Source: Crotophaga sulcirostris (Eukaryota > Chordata > Aves > Cuculiformes > Crotophagidae). Taken from it: a DNA stretch of 64,000 nucleotides. The stretch is taken from NCBI GenBank assembly GCA_013397455.1, contig VYZB01000380.1, forward strand, positions 245,675-309,674, read 5' to 3'. Both the position numbers and the translations under genes were made by a program. How positions within the stretch are numbered: the stretch's first letter is position 1; every line of letters starts with the position of its first letter. Of the stretch, positions 1-11,200 are shown in pieces. The notes under the pieces are model-generated. The model saw only the letters and a list, made by a program, of their open reading frames with translations, had not been told where the DNA came from and did not search any database.

Positions 1-568
1 GTTTTTCTGCAGCTTGCCTCTTTTCCATTAGCAAGTAACGAATTTAAACCAGTAAATGAGTGTCTTCAGTAGAAATTTAACTTATAACTATCAGACAGCA
101 CTGGCAGCTCTCACAATATTTCTCAAGACTCACAATTTGGCGTCAATCTTGAAGAATCTTAAAGCCTGGGAACTGTATAAGAACAGAGTCTTTCAAGAGT
201 ATTCCTTATATTTCATGGTGGAGAGGACCTGGAAATATGAACTCAGGTGGCAACCAAATAGGACTGATTTATTAAAAAGAAAAAAATTAAATCAATCTGA
301 TTATTTTATGAGCTTTTTGAATATTTGGGACTGGCATGTCTATATAGGCATATTGATAATCTGACTATTTTATGCTCAGGGTGATGTAAGATCAAAAGAT
401 TCTTTCAGGTTCATTAAAATATTTTTTGTTTCTAAGTTTTTACCTGATACCAGTGAAGCTTTTAAGTAGTGCTTTCTAATAGTGTGTTCTTACTAATATA
501 AAAAAAAAGAAAAAAGATAAACTAGAAATGGAGAAATCTCTAACTTGAATTTTCTTCTGCTTTATCAG
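1..568 (+). other. RSPO2: RSPO2 intron 4 (3' part)
   Basis: This is the 3' end of the intron that precedes the TSP1-encoding exon. It is AT-rich and ends in a pyrimidine-rich tract followed by TTTATCAG, a good acceptor site, at 561-568. A 102-codon open frame at 56-364 shows no recognisable domain and is most likely chance. The intron begins outside the window, so its length is unknown. Confidence 0.85.
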
Positions 569-757
569 AAGGCTGTGAAGTGGGTCAGTGGAGTGAATGG
601 GGAACTTGCAGCAGAAATAACAAAACATGTGGATTTAAGTGGGGCCTGGAAACAAGAACAAGACAAATTGTGAAGAAGCCAGCGAAAGACACGATACCAT
701 GCCCAACCATTGCAGAATCCAGACGGTGTAAAATGGCCATGAGGCATTGTCCAGGAG
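569..757 (+). CDS. RSPO2: RSPO2 exon 5: TSP1 domain of R-spondin 2
   Basis: This is the penultimate coding exon of R-spondin 2, a secreted glycoprotein that amplifies Wnt/beta-catenin signalling through LGR4/5/6 and RNF43/ZNRF3. The 189-nt exon begins with the last two bases of a split Glu codon and ends on the first base of a split Gly codon, so it is a symmetric phase 1-1 exon. It encodes a whole thrombospondin type-1 repeat. Visible hallmarks are the WSEW motif, GTCSRNNKTCGFKWG, the arginine ladder ETRTRQIV, and IPCPTIAESRRC, with six cysteines for three disulfides. Family knowledge: this domain binds heparan sulfate proteoglycans, and the furin-like repeats that contact the receptors are encoded upstream, outside this window. 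The order and wording of these motifs match vertebrate RSPO2 rather than RSPO1, RSPO3 or RSPO4. Splice sites are TTTATCAG at the acceptor and GTAAGC at the donor (758). No frame damage is seen. Confidence 0.97.
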
Positions 758-838
758 GTAAGCATAGTCCATGCCACAAAATCTTTATGAGCTTTCCTTA
801 ACTGAAATCCTGTTTCTAACATGAAAAAAGAGCTATTT

Positions 839-1235
839 CATCACAGTTTCACAGTTTCACAGTATAACCAGGTTGGAAGAGACCTCTGAGATCATCAAGT
901 CCAACCTATAGGCCAACACTAACACCAACTCATCATCTAAACCATGGCACTCAGTGCCTCATCCAATCTTCCCTTAAACACATCCAGGGTCGGTGACTCC
1001 ACCACCTCCCTGGGTAGCGCATTCCAGTGGCCAATCACCCTTTCAGTGTAGAACTTCTTCCTAACATCAAGTCTAAACCTCCCCTGACGAAGTTTAAGTC
1101 CGTGTCCTCTAGTTCTGTCACTGGTCACCTGTGAGAAGAGACCAACGCCCGCTTGACTACAACCTCCTTTTAGGTAGTTGTAGAGAGCAATAAGGTCACC
1201 CCTGAGCCTCCTCTTCTCCAGACATCCCAGCTGAA
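839..1235 (-). mobile_element. CR1 LINE 3' fragment (younger family)
   Basis: This is a minus-strand CR1 non-LTR retrotransposon, 5'-truncated as usual. Read on the minus strand it encodes the C-terminal end of the CR1 reverse transcriptase ORF, with [34 protein letters not shown] and [13 protein letters not shown]. It ends in the CR1 3' UTR words GGACTTGATGATCTCAGAGGTC. The 3' terminus is a short tandem of ACTGTGAA-like units (841-864 on the + strand). The protein words are nearly identical to the copies at 58539-59700 and 62369-62585, so all three belong to one family. It lies in RSPO2 intron 5, just after the TSP1 exon. Confidence 0.93.
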
Positions 1236-1985
1236 GGGGAAATCCTGTCTCTGCTCTGGCAGACAGGGCTGAAAGGCAGCAGTACTATGGCAGTCCTAAT
1301 TTGCGCAGCAAGACTCCTGGGAAAGGCTCAGCATGGAAGTGATCAGTCTCTCTGATCTATAAAACTGTGCTTTTCCTGGTGTGGTACTGAGGGTTTTTCA
1401 AAGAGGTGCTTCATGGAAGGACCATAACAGGTTGCAGTTTGAACTTCAGAATGAAAATGGTAATGACGGTGGAATGACTAATTGCTCTGTGCGTGGCAGG
1501 AAGTATTATGATTCTAAACCTCTCTTCAGATGGCACACCCAGTTCTGATGTGATGGATATTTAAATTAAATGAAGGTCGTTACACATGGCATTGTTAGTT
1601 GGAACGAGTAGCTGGAATATATTAGTTGTTCTGAATATTTTAAATCAGGGCCAAACTATGATAGGTGTGGTACAAGTGGAACAGTGATATTTATCAAGCT
1701 TTTCATTGTGAGATCATCTTATGGCAATTACCGCAAATAGATAAAAGAAGTAATAAAATTTCTTTATCATGATGTTCTAAGACTTTAGTGATGATGATTT
1801 GAAAAAGGAAATGGAGTATCAAATTTGTATTTAGTGTTGTAGATCCCTAAGTAGAGACATGTATCTGATAGGGAGGAATTATTATTATTAATTAAAATGC
1901 TTAACCTTTCACTTGTGAAGACTCAACATTTTCAGAGTTTTCAGAATTTGTAGGGAGAGGTGAGTGATCAACAGGCAGTAAAGAT
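1236..1985. other. RSPO2: Unannotated intronic sequence
   Basis: AT-rich intron between two CR1 pieces. I see no gene, no RNA gene and no recognisable repeat. Confidence 0.5.
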
Positions 1986-2072
1986 GCTATATCTTTTAGA
2001 ATTATAGGATTAAGGAAAAATCTCTAGTCCAAACTCCTGCTGCAAGCAGGGTCAACTGTGAGATCAGACAAA
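1986..2072 (-). mobile_element. Ancient CR1 3' end fragment
   Basis: On the + strand the segment carries degraded CR1 terminal words (AATTATAGGATTAAGG, then TCCAAACTCCTGCTGCAAGCAGGGTCAACTGTGAGATCAGA shared in part with 5434-5520 and 8095-8160). It is short and divergent, so it is an old insertion, minus orientation. Confidence 0.6.
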
Positions 2073-5000
2073 AAAAGGAATAAAGGGTTGCAGAGTACTG
2101 AAGAAAGCCATAACTTGATGAATAAGCTAAAACTGAAATAATCTTAGAATATGTATGCAAATAAGTTGCTCTGTGTTCTGGGATTGTTGAACATGTCTCT
2201 TTGCTTGAATATACTTCCCACCAGTACGTGCAAAAGTTATACATAAAGTTTTAGTTTACAGATTAAATCTGTGCAAACTTCATTTTTGTATCTAGGACCT
2301 TGACACAATCTGGAAGAGAATATAAAATTGATTCTCTGTTATGCAAGTTACCTGACTCTCTTATGCACTTTTTCTCCTTGTCCCACTCCCCTTACTTATA
2401 CACACGTAGTCATAGTGGTAATGGGATACATTGTACAACACTTCTTCACCACTTCTGTCTGCAACCTAAATAAACTTCTCAAAGCCATTGAGGATTGGAA
2501 CCTACAAAAAGAATATCTCTGTAGAATGAATAAGAAAAGTTATAAATCAAGCCTGATTTTGACTGCCATGGTATGTGTTTCAGGCTATCTTTGAATGCAA
2601 ATCAGCTGCACCTGCATCAAGGTAGCTACACTTACTAGTGCCTGCAGTCTGCTGAGGTGGATGTGAGCTGTTCCAGTTACTTCTAACAAACTGAAGCACA
2701 AATGTGGCTGATGTTTTACTGCTAAAATGGGAGGAAGAAAAAAAAGCCCCTGTGAAGTTCTACAAAATCAATATTTTTTTTTCTGTTTAGATCCATGAAG
2801 TTTATCTCATAGTGGAAAACTTGAGAAAATTGCAGAATATTTTCAGTTCAACTTCATGTGGTGTAGACTTAGTTGTTTATATACCTTATATGTATAGAGG
2901 GAGATATTTCATGGATGCAATGTCCAGCTTCTGTACAAACTTGCAAATGTAAATTTACAGGAGTGGGTTTTGATAATTTAGTTAGATTACAAATTATTCA
3001 AATTGTTGTAAATAGTTTGAGAAGTGTGCTGGAGTGGACCACAGATGTGGTGATCTGAATCCATTGAACATTCAAAACTTTTTGTAGCAGATTCTCTTAA
3101 GTTGTTTCAAATTTTTTTGTCGAGCAATCCAAGTCACTGATTAAAGATTTACCTCTCAAATTTTATTCCTCCAAAGGCACAGTGGTGGGCTTACCTAAGA
3201 GTTAGGAAAGTTATTGTCTATGTCAAGATCTTTTATCAAATCTCTGCATTGTTCCCACTATGTGTCCGGAGTGTTATTGCTGCAAATACAAGTTCAGTGT
3301 GAAATGCTTGTAGTACTCCTTTATAACCATGGGCTTCAGTAAATCCTAAAAATTAGGAAATCTTAAAAATTACAGTCCTCTCCTGTCCTCCCATGCTGTA
3401 GAACTCCATGCTTGTGTTTTCAGAGATAAAAATAAATGTGTGCAAAACTGCAGGTGTGAAATCTCCACACTGAATCCTGATGCTTAATACTGCTTCTCTG
3501 TCATCATGTAAAACACCTGCTAATGTATAAAATCCTTTCCATCTCCTAAGAAACCCCTGGGATGGAGTGTCAGTCATATATTAAATGCCTAGGGTAAGTC
3601 TTCCCCAGGCCTGATTATCTCTGCAGGTGAGGAAGCCACAGAGATTGTCCTTTTAAAAACTCCTGCTTCATAGTGTATTTTAATTATGATTACATACACA
3701 GCTGATCTAAGATCCCATTCCTTCCTCATATTTAATTTAGCTAGCAGGTTTCCCAGTTAGACACTAGGAATATTTTGTTGCTTATTGAAGTAGCGGGAGG
3801 TGGAGATGCTGGTTACAGGGAAGCTCAGATCAAGCAGGTCTGGCTGCTAAGGAAGAGATTCTCCGTTCTAAAAAAATGATGTTTTCAATTACAAAACTTT
3901 GTAATTCAACTTCCAAACTGAAGAAATACGAGAAAAATGTAAGGTTAGCACTACTGAGGGACTGAAGACCCATAATCCCTGTAAATGTCAGTTGAGAGAC
4001 TGTTAATAAATCCTTTCTTCCTAATGTTCTCAGCACATAAACTCACGCAAATGTGTTGGATAAGTTTTGGATTATACAGCTAAGATTGTTATATATTGTG
4101 ATGGATTAAACTGAACACAGGAAGTAAGGATATTTTTGGTAGAACAGGGTCAAATAAAGTGCTTTTGACACATGCTTTCTAATTTTGTATGTTTTATAGT
4201 TACTATTTATGGTCCACACTACAGGAAAAACTTCTGAAACAGATTTTTGTATGCCTGCAGAAGAAGTGGAGTTAAATTCAGTTTTCCTATTAAGTACTTC
4301 AATTTCATATTTATCGGGGATTGAGCTGTTACCCTTCTGGCCATATGGCTGTGATACAAATCTAGTTGATAAAGAATTCTTACTTACTTTCCTAGTATTT
4401 GCAGAGTTGTAGAGATACAACATGGAATGCAAGTGAAAGATTATTTCACTTCTTTCCTACTGAAGCCAGCAACATAAGAAGATACTCTACTTAATTTCAA
4501 ATATGTTACTCAGTGATATTTTCTTATTGTCAGTACTAATTGATTACTGTTATTACCAGATAGGAATGTCACATTTGTGTATATGTTACCCTGTGGCTTG
4601 GGTGTAACGTGACTCATACTATGAGAAGTTAGCATTAGAAAAAGATTACTTGGATCATTTTGACCCCCTCCTACCCATGCTATTCTCTTCCTGATAAGGA
4701 ATTTTCTCCTCTTTAGAAAAAAACAAAACAAAACCAAAAAAAAAAACTTTAAAAAAGTTATTGTGTTAAAAGCAATAGAATTAGCAGGCAGAAGTGTTCT
4801 TTGGACTGATAAATCTTGCTCTCTTGAAGTTTTCACATATATTTATAATAAATATTCTCTTTTTACCTCTTATTTTTACATGTTGCACTTGTTCACCTCA
4901 GTAATTAGTCCGCTTTTGTTTGTATCCTTGAGGAACTTGTGGATTCCTGTCAAGTTTCATAGTAAGTATTACACGGGCAAGCAAAGCAGCTCTCTAATTC

Positions 5001-5433
5001 TTTTAGTCTTCCATCAGATTGCGGTTCTTGAAGCTGTCTGATACATGAATATTACTGTATGCCAAACTCTTATTTCTAGGACAAGTCACGATGCCATTTA
5101 TGGATGCTTATTTCAGGCATGAAGAAAGAGATGATGGGATGTAAGTCTTTGTTGAATTCTTGAGCTCAAAACGGGGAAGGCAGCAGGGCAGGTTGTGAGG
5201 CTACAGTGGGAGGGAGTTCTTGCATTGACCTGAGCATGTAATTGGATGGACTTCATGCTGGTTGATTGGGTTTTGAGGGCTTTATATGCAGTAATCTCTT
5301 TTGTATTGCTGCAGTAGAATTTAAGTTTTCTTTTGAAACCTGTCAAAGGAAATTTGGATTTATCTCTAAATATAAACAAAGATTTATTTAGAGGAGGCTA
5401 ACTGAGGAAATTTTTAGTTGTGCAACAAACAAA
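2073..5433. other. RSPO2: Intronic sequence without recognised features
   Basis: About 3.4 kb of AT-rich intron. Short open frames occur on both strands (for example 4106-4432 minus and 4763-5041 plus), but none has a recognisable motif, biased codon use or splice-flanked structure. A-rich runs near 4722-4755 are simple sequence. Confidence 0.5.
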
Positions 5434-5984
5434 ATCATAGAATTATTGAATAATACAGATTAGAAGGGACTTAGGGCAGTTATATAGTACAGCCTCCTAC
5501 TCAAAGTGGGATCAGACAAGGTAGTCTGGGTCTGTGTCCAGTCTGGACTTGAAAATCACCAAGTGTGGAGTCGGCACAACCTTTCTATACAAATGTGTTG
5601 CAGTACTTTATGGTCCTCATGGTGGAAAAGTTTTTCTTTATATCCAATCTGAACTACTGTTTTTTTCAAGTTGTCTGATGCCTGTCATGCTCCCATCATG
5701 CACCGCCATGCAGAGCCTGACTCTGTCCTTGATGACCTCCTCACAGGTACTGGAAAGCTCAACAAAACCTTCTGTTCTCCAAACTCAGTAAACCGAGTTC
5801 CTTTGGTCTGTCCTTACAGGACAAGTGCTCCAGCTCCAAACCATGTTGGTGGCTGAAGTCTTATCAATGTTTTTTTGAACTGGGGAACCGAAAGCTGCAT
5901 AAGGTAGTCTAGATGCGACCTGATGAATGTCAAATAAAGGGAGATGATCACTTCCCTTAATCTGCTGTCAGGCTGTATTAACAG
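5434..5984 (-). mobile_element. Old CR1 LINE fragment, minus strand
   Basis: It starts with CR1 terminal words (ATCATAGAATTATTGAA) and continues through degraded 3' UTR and coding sequence. Minus-strand translation at 5814-6068 contains DSRLREVIISLY, IRSHLDYL and a VPQFKK match to the CR1 reverse-transcriptase C-terminal region (compare [20 protein letters not shown] in the younger copy at 59.1 kb). Many mutations and indels show age. It ends at a hairpin where a + strand CR1 piece begins. Confidence 0.85.
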
Positions 5985-6008
5985 ATCAGCAGACCGAGGG
6001 AAGTGATC
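5946..6008. repeat. Inverted repeat at a CR1 head-to-head junction
   Basis: GATCACTTCCCT at 5946-5957 is the exact reverse complement of AGGGAAGTGATC at 5997-6008. The match continues imperfectly inward (AATCTGCTGTC against GATCAGCAGACC), giving arms of about 24 bases around a short loop. Both arms encode the same CR1 SRxREVI segment, one on each strand. Confidence 0.8.
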
Positions 6009-6370
6009 TTTACTGGTTAAGGTTTCATTCAAGTTTTCAAGCAGGATGGATAACCAAGACATGGACACTCTTGCATGTGGTAAACATAACCAGAATACTT
6101 TATGCCTCCTGTTGGTTACGTTATGTTACCAAAAGAATAGATAGCCTAAGTGGCAAAGATTTGTCCAGGAACAGCAAGAGGTGTGCCTTCTCTATCAGGA
6201 TAGTCAAGCACTTGGCTAGATTGGTCCAATAGACTGTGCAGTCACCATCCTTGGAAGTTTCCAAAACATGACTCCACAAAGCCCTGGACGGTCTGGTCTT
6301 GAATGGTCTTGATCCTACTGAGAGCAAGAAGTTGAACTGGGGACCAACCTGGAGGATTCTGTGGCTGTGA
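5985..6370 (+). mobile_element. Old CR1 LINE fragment, plus strand
   Basis: It begins with the plus-strand copy of the CR1 SRxREVI segment, passes through a poorly matching stretch (about 6010-6130), then shows the CR1 3' region: CCATCCTTGGAAGTTTCCAA, CTCCACAAAGCCCTGGACGG, then GAAGTTGAACTGGGGACCAA and GGATTCTGTGG. It lies in opposite orientation to the preceding fragment. Confidence 0.7.
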
Positions 6371-8094
6371 ACAGCAGAATGTGCTGTGGGTTTACGCTGA
6401 AAGAACACTGTTCTACCTGTTTGGGCTTAGCAAAATTTCTGGTATCTTTTACTGCCAATTAGAAAGAAACTTGAATGACTGTTCATAGGGAAAAAGAATA
6501 AAACAAGTCTTTACTGTGCCTGTTATTAGTGCTGAGATCTCTTAATTTGGCCTATTTTGTTGATGTTGAAATAATATGCAGTGTATGTCTAATGTTTTTA
6601 TATAATGCTAACAGTTGTTTCATACATTTCCAAGTTTAGCTTTAATCAGGATGAAGGCTTAGTTGGAAGTGCTGATTTCTTATATTTACTTCATTGTTAT
6701 TTGACCTGTTCACTTAATTGTCTTAATTTTCTTTTGCTGAATGCTGCTCCCATGTAATTTCAAAATCTTGCATAGGATCCAAAATGTACATAGCTTTATT
6801 TTAAGTTAATGCACTGTGGCAGTCTAAGGAAACATTGAATGATGGACGTATAGAACTCTATTTTAGTTTCAGAGTTGCTTTAACTTTTCAAGTCTTAATG
6901 AAAATTCCAGTCTAACTTGTTGACATTTTTAGTAACTTGAGGATTTAATTCCGTTTTTGGTTAAGCCATGACACAAATGTATGTGGCAAGTTAGAGATAA
7001 AAGAAAATTATCTTATTTAGGATTATCTTGTAAGTTGAGGCATGGTTGGAAAAAGGATGGTAGCAGGCAGAAAGCACTGGTTTTGGGAAAGATGACAAGA
7101 TTTATGAACAGTAAATCTGCTTTGGTTAGTATTGCATGAATCTTGAAGAACTGGAATAATATTTATCACTGTAATACTGAAAACTAGGCTTTATAAGTCT
7201 TATCAGCATTTAAAATGAGACTGTAGTACATAGAATTTATAACAACATACAATATGTTATGCCCTAGGCAGACAGGTAGAAACTGCATTAAGTGTAGCTC
7301 TGCTGACTGCTGGCTCTGCTAGAATGTTGGTGTCACCAAGCATGCTTGCCTCCTTGATGTATTTTGTGAGCACCAATTACACTCTGACCAAGAAAACTTG
7401 GCCTTAGCTTGTCTGAAAATATAACCCATAATTTTCAGTTACAAAACATGACTCAAAGCTTCTGAAGGAAGAAAGGAAAAACTATTTCAGTATCAGCAGA
7501 GAGCTTACAAGAAGAAAACTCCACCAGTGACACTTCTCTGCACAGTGCAGGTTGGGAAAGCAAAAATTAATTGTGAGTATTTTATTTGATGGTCATTCTG
7601 CACATTTTCTGGACGAGCTAGCAAGTGGGAGCAAGAAGGGACAAGAAGAATGTGTAATAGTTTGGAGGCTTTCCAGAAAACAAGAACTGTTTCATAGTGT
7701 GTCTTAACCCTCGGAACCTGGCATGCATGGTAGGAAGTTTGTTCAGGAAACAGTGTTTTGTCAGCTGCATAATCTGCTCATTTGGATTGTCAACACCTGC
7801 TTCATACAGAGAATTTTGTGTTAAGGATATTAACTTTTTTCCTACCCTTTTCTACCCTTTAGCTGATTGCCTTCAGAAGGGACTGCTGCAGGTGAAAACT
7901 GAAATCTAAACCCTAAGGAAAATGAAACCCGTAATAACGCTCATTTCAGTGAGAATGCCTGCAACTAGACTTTAAGTATTTTAAATTAAGACACATAGGC
8001 AAGAGGTGCAGTTATATTATCAATAGTCTATAAGTTTGTGCCAGCTTCTAAAAGAGCACAAAGGTTGTCACGTCTAGTAATAATACGAAAAATA
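6371..8094. other. RSPO2: Intronic sequence without recognised features
   Basis: AT-rich intron. Nothing on either strand looks like a gene, tRNA or familiar repeat. Confidence 0.5.
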
Positions 8095-8205
8095 GTTCAA
8101 GTTGGAAAGTACTGCAGAAGATTATCCAGTCCAGCCTGCTGCTCGAATCAGGTCAACTGTGAGAAAACCAGGATTAGCTATTGCTCTGACAATTCTCAGT
8201 GATTA
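8095..8205 (-). mobile_element. Ancient CR1 3' end fragment
   Basis: Recognisable words are GTTCAAGTTGGAAAGTAC, ATCCAGTCCAGCCTGCTGC and GGTCAACTGTGAGAAAACC, the degraded terminal part of a minus-strand CR1. It shares the GTCAACTGTGAGA segment with 1986-2072. Confidence 0.65.
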
Positions 8206-11200
8206 AATATTTTCCTTTTTTTTTGGTCATAGCTCTGTTCCTCTTCATATGCTTATTTGTGAGATGATAATTGATAAATTATAGAAATTTTTTGTTTATT
8301 TTGAAGTAGATAGATAGAAACGATAGAAATGCACAACAAATTTGTAATTACATTTTCATGACATTTGCATTCATTTTCACTTAGTGTGTGTGCATGTATA
8401 TACCTATGTTGGAGCACTTCTATACCTGATGCCTCTTAGTTTTGGAGATAAAAGTTTGGCAGTGTACCTCTCAGCCAATAGGATACTTTAAAATAACTGA
8501 AATATAGCAAAAAAATGATTTTTCTTTTCTGCATTGAAACATATTATGTTATTTTTCTCTTAGAAAAAAAAACCCTAAACTGATATTTCTTGTGTGATTG
8601 TCATCTTTTTTCCTTCCTGCAGCAGGGGTAGGAAAATTAGGAATCTGTTGATGGTGGAGTGTTCTCCATACTTTTGTATCAAAGCAGGAAGGAAAACTAA
8701 GGTGTGTTATTGATGAAACATCAGCAGATGATGTTCTTTCCTCAAGGCTGATGAATAAAAAATCTATTAACTCCTGAAAACATGTTATGACATACTGATG
8801 CTCACAGCTATAGGACAGAGATATGGAGAGGTTAATATAAATATTTTTCATATAGTATAATTTGTGTGTTATTTGCTCATATGAATGAGGAAGCACATAT
8901 TTGAATAAATCTGTGAAATCCTATTCTGAAACTTCCCTTGCATAGAAAATGTTTCAGCTGAATTTGTGGGTTGTTTTTAAAAAAAGATCCCCCACCAGAG
9001 CAACAGAATCCCTGAATATATGCAGAAAATACCTTCACATGATTTAATAACTGATTTAATAAAAGATTTAATAACTGTTATACATGCATTGGGTTCGTAT
9101 TCATTAAAATGAGTTCAAGTATAAATTTAGTGTTACTTTTAAAAAAATGCTGTTATTTTTCTATTAATATGTTGGAAGCAATCAATTCTTTAGTTAATTT
9201 CTAGAGGGAAAATGCAATCAAATTAGACTTGTGTATGAAAACTAGTTAGAAATAGTTTTTATAAACTCTGTAGACTTGAACATCAGTTTGAGTAGCCGTT
9301 ATGTTTAATTCTAAAACCGAGTCCTATTGTGTGTCTTGCATGGGAGTTGGGACAGCTTGATATTAAGTCACAATGCTCCTATAAAACTCTTTTGTTGTTT
9401 TAGTCTAGTTAAATATTACTATGGGTTACAACTGCAATTATTAAAATTTGTGGGTTTGTATGAGTATGGTGAAATAATACATTACTTATGCTGAAACTTG
9501 TAACTTAGCTTAGATGGACACAAGTAGGCTAAATTTCCTTGGAGTGCTGTTGTAGTGAAGTGTGGTTATGGTTTGTTTGCTTGTTTAACTGATGGATCAG
9601 GTTTTTAAAAGTTTCGAGAGGCTTGGTTCTCTTTGACTTAAGCAGAATTTTAAAAAGCATGTTTCTTTTAGGACTAGAAATAAAACCTGTTTAAAGCGAT
9701 CTTTACAGGGTTCCTTTCATGACATTAGCAAAACACTTTTGTAGAAAAGGGTTGTCATCCAATTTCTATTTTAGTTTTCTTTCCTTCAGTGCCACTGCCC
9801 AAAGCATGTCTTAGAATGGACTATATATACCTGAGTGCAAGGCTTTAGATCTGTGTACTGTATTCAGGTCAATTCCAAGACAGCAGAATTTTATGTATTG
9901 TTTTATCATAGTGCAGCGTGATATATTTTCAACTTATTTTCGAAGGATTACCAGGAAATTGCTGGCAATGCAGAAGGGCTAACTGAAGTGCATGTTTCTC
10001 TTCCTTCTGAATATAAATTATCCTTCAGTCCTCCTTTTTAGTTAAAGTAATAAGAAATATTTTCTTGGGGAGACTTTCACATAGTTTTCCCAATCATTAA
10101 AATGTTGTATGTGCAATTTATTTATTGCCATTATTATATCTTAGACCAGATAAGCACTTTCAACATGTGTGTTTCCTTAAGTATATTGTATTTCAGAAGT
10201 AGCATGGGTATCATGTGATTCAGTATCTCCTATGGGAGTTTTCTGTTTTTAATGAATAACCGAGTAACTACCAGAGTGTAAATCCTCATAAATGACCAGA
10301 GTGTGAGTTAGAAATGTCCCATGGCAATTATACAGTTCAGGGTTGTTTAAAAACGCTGAAAGAGAGCCAGCTGTTAATCCACATGGAAATACAAATACTG
10401 AAAAGAGCTGTAGCTGATCCAAGTGCACAGATTGAATTTGTCCATAAAAGGTACTTGACAAATTTTATTGTGCATACCCTTATGAAATAACTCTTGTTGG
10501 TTTTGGTCTTTTCCTCATTCTGAAATTACAATCCACCTGTAGGAGAAAAAGCCATATACTTACTTACTCATTTCTGATTCTCAACCAGAGAGGTTTTTTT
10601 GTACATTATAGCATCAAACACTTCAGTCACAGCAGAGAAACAAGCAAATCTCACCTACCCGAGATTATATTTTTCTCCTGGAGGATCAGTCAGTAAGGTA
10701 CAGTTCCATGCGTATTTTCACTCTCACTGCAGGCCTGGGTAAGGCAGGTCTGGAGAGCCACCTGCTCAGGTGCAGTGTGACTAGAAAGCAATCAGCCTCA
10801 CACACTTTTAGGGACTCACTAAGACTTTCCTTGCACTGAAGTCTCTTTTTAAGTAACAGACTATTAGGCTATATAGGTACTGTTTGTTTTCACAACATTG
10901 ATACAAGAACCACATCCTGACATACTCCTGGCAGAATTCTTGGCTGTTTCTGATAGTCCTCATCTTTTGTGCAGATAATAGCTCCAGCAGAACATGTACT
11001 AACGACTTGTGTTTAGATATGGGGAGTTATTCCATAAATAATGGCAACTGTGGCTGAAGCAGAAAGACTTCAGCATACTATAATATTTAGAAAATATGCA
11101 GTATTTGTATGCAGTATTTAGATTCTGCCTACCTCATCATCCTTAAGGATGCTATAAGAAAAAACGTGTATGACTCTGAATGTTGGGCCTTGCTCTGCTG

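Noticed and set aside
56..364. 102-codon plus frame before the TSP1 exon
   Set aside because: It lies in intron 4 and does not end at a splice donor in a suitable frame. It has no R-spondin or other motif. The furin-like exons of RSPO2 are not in the window.
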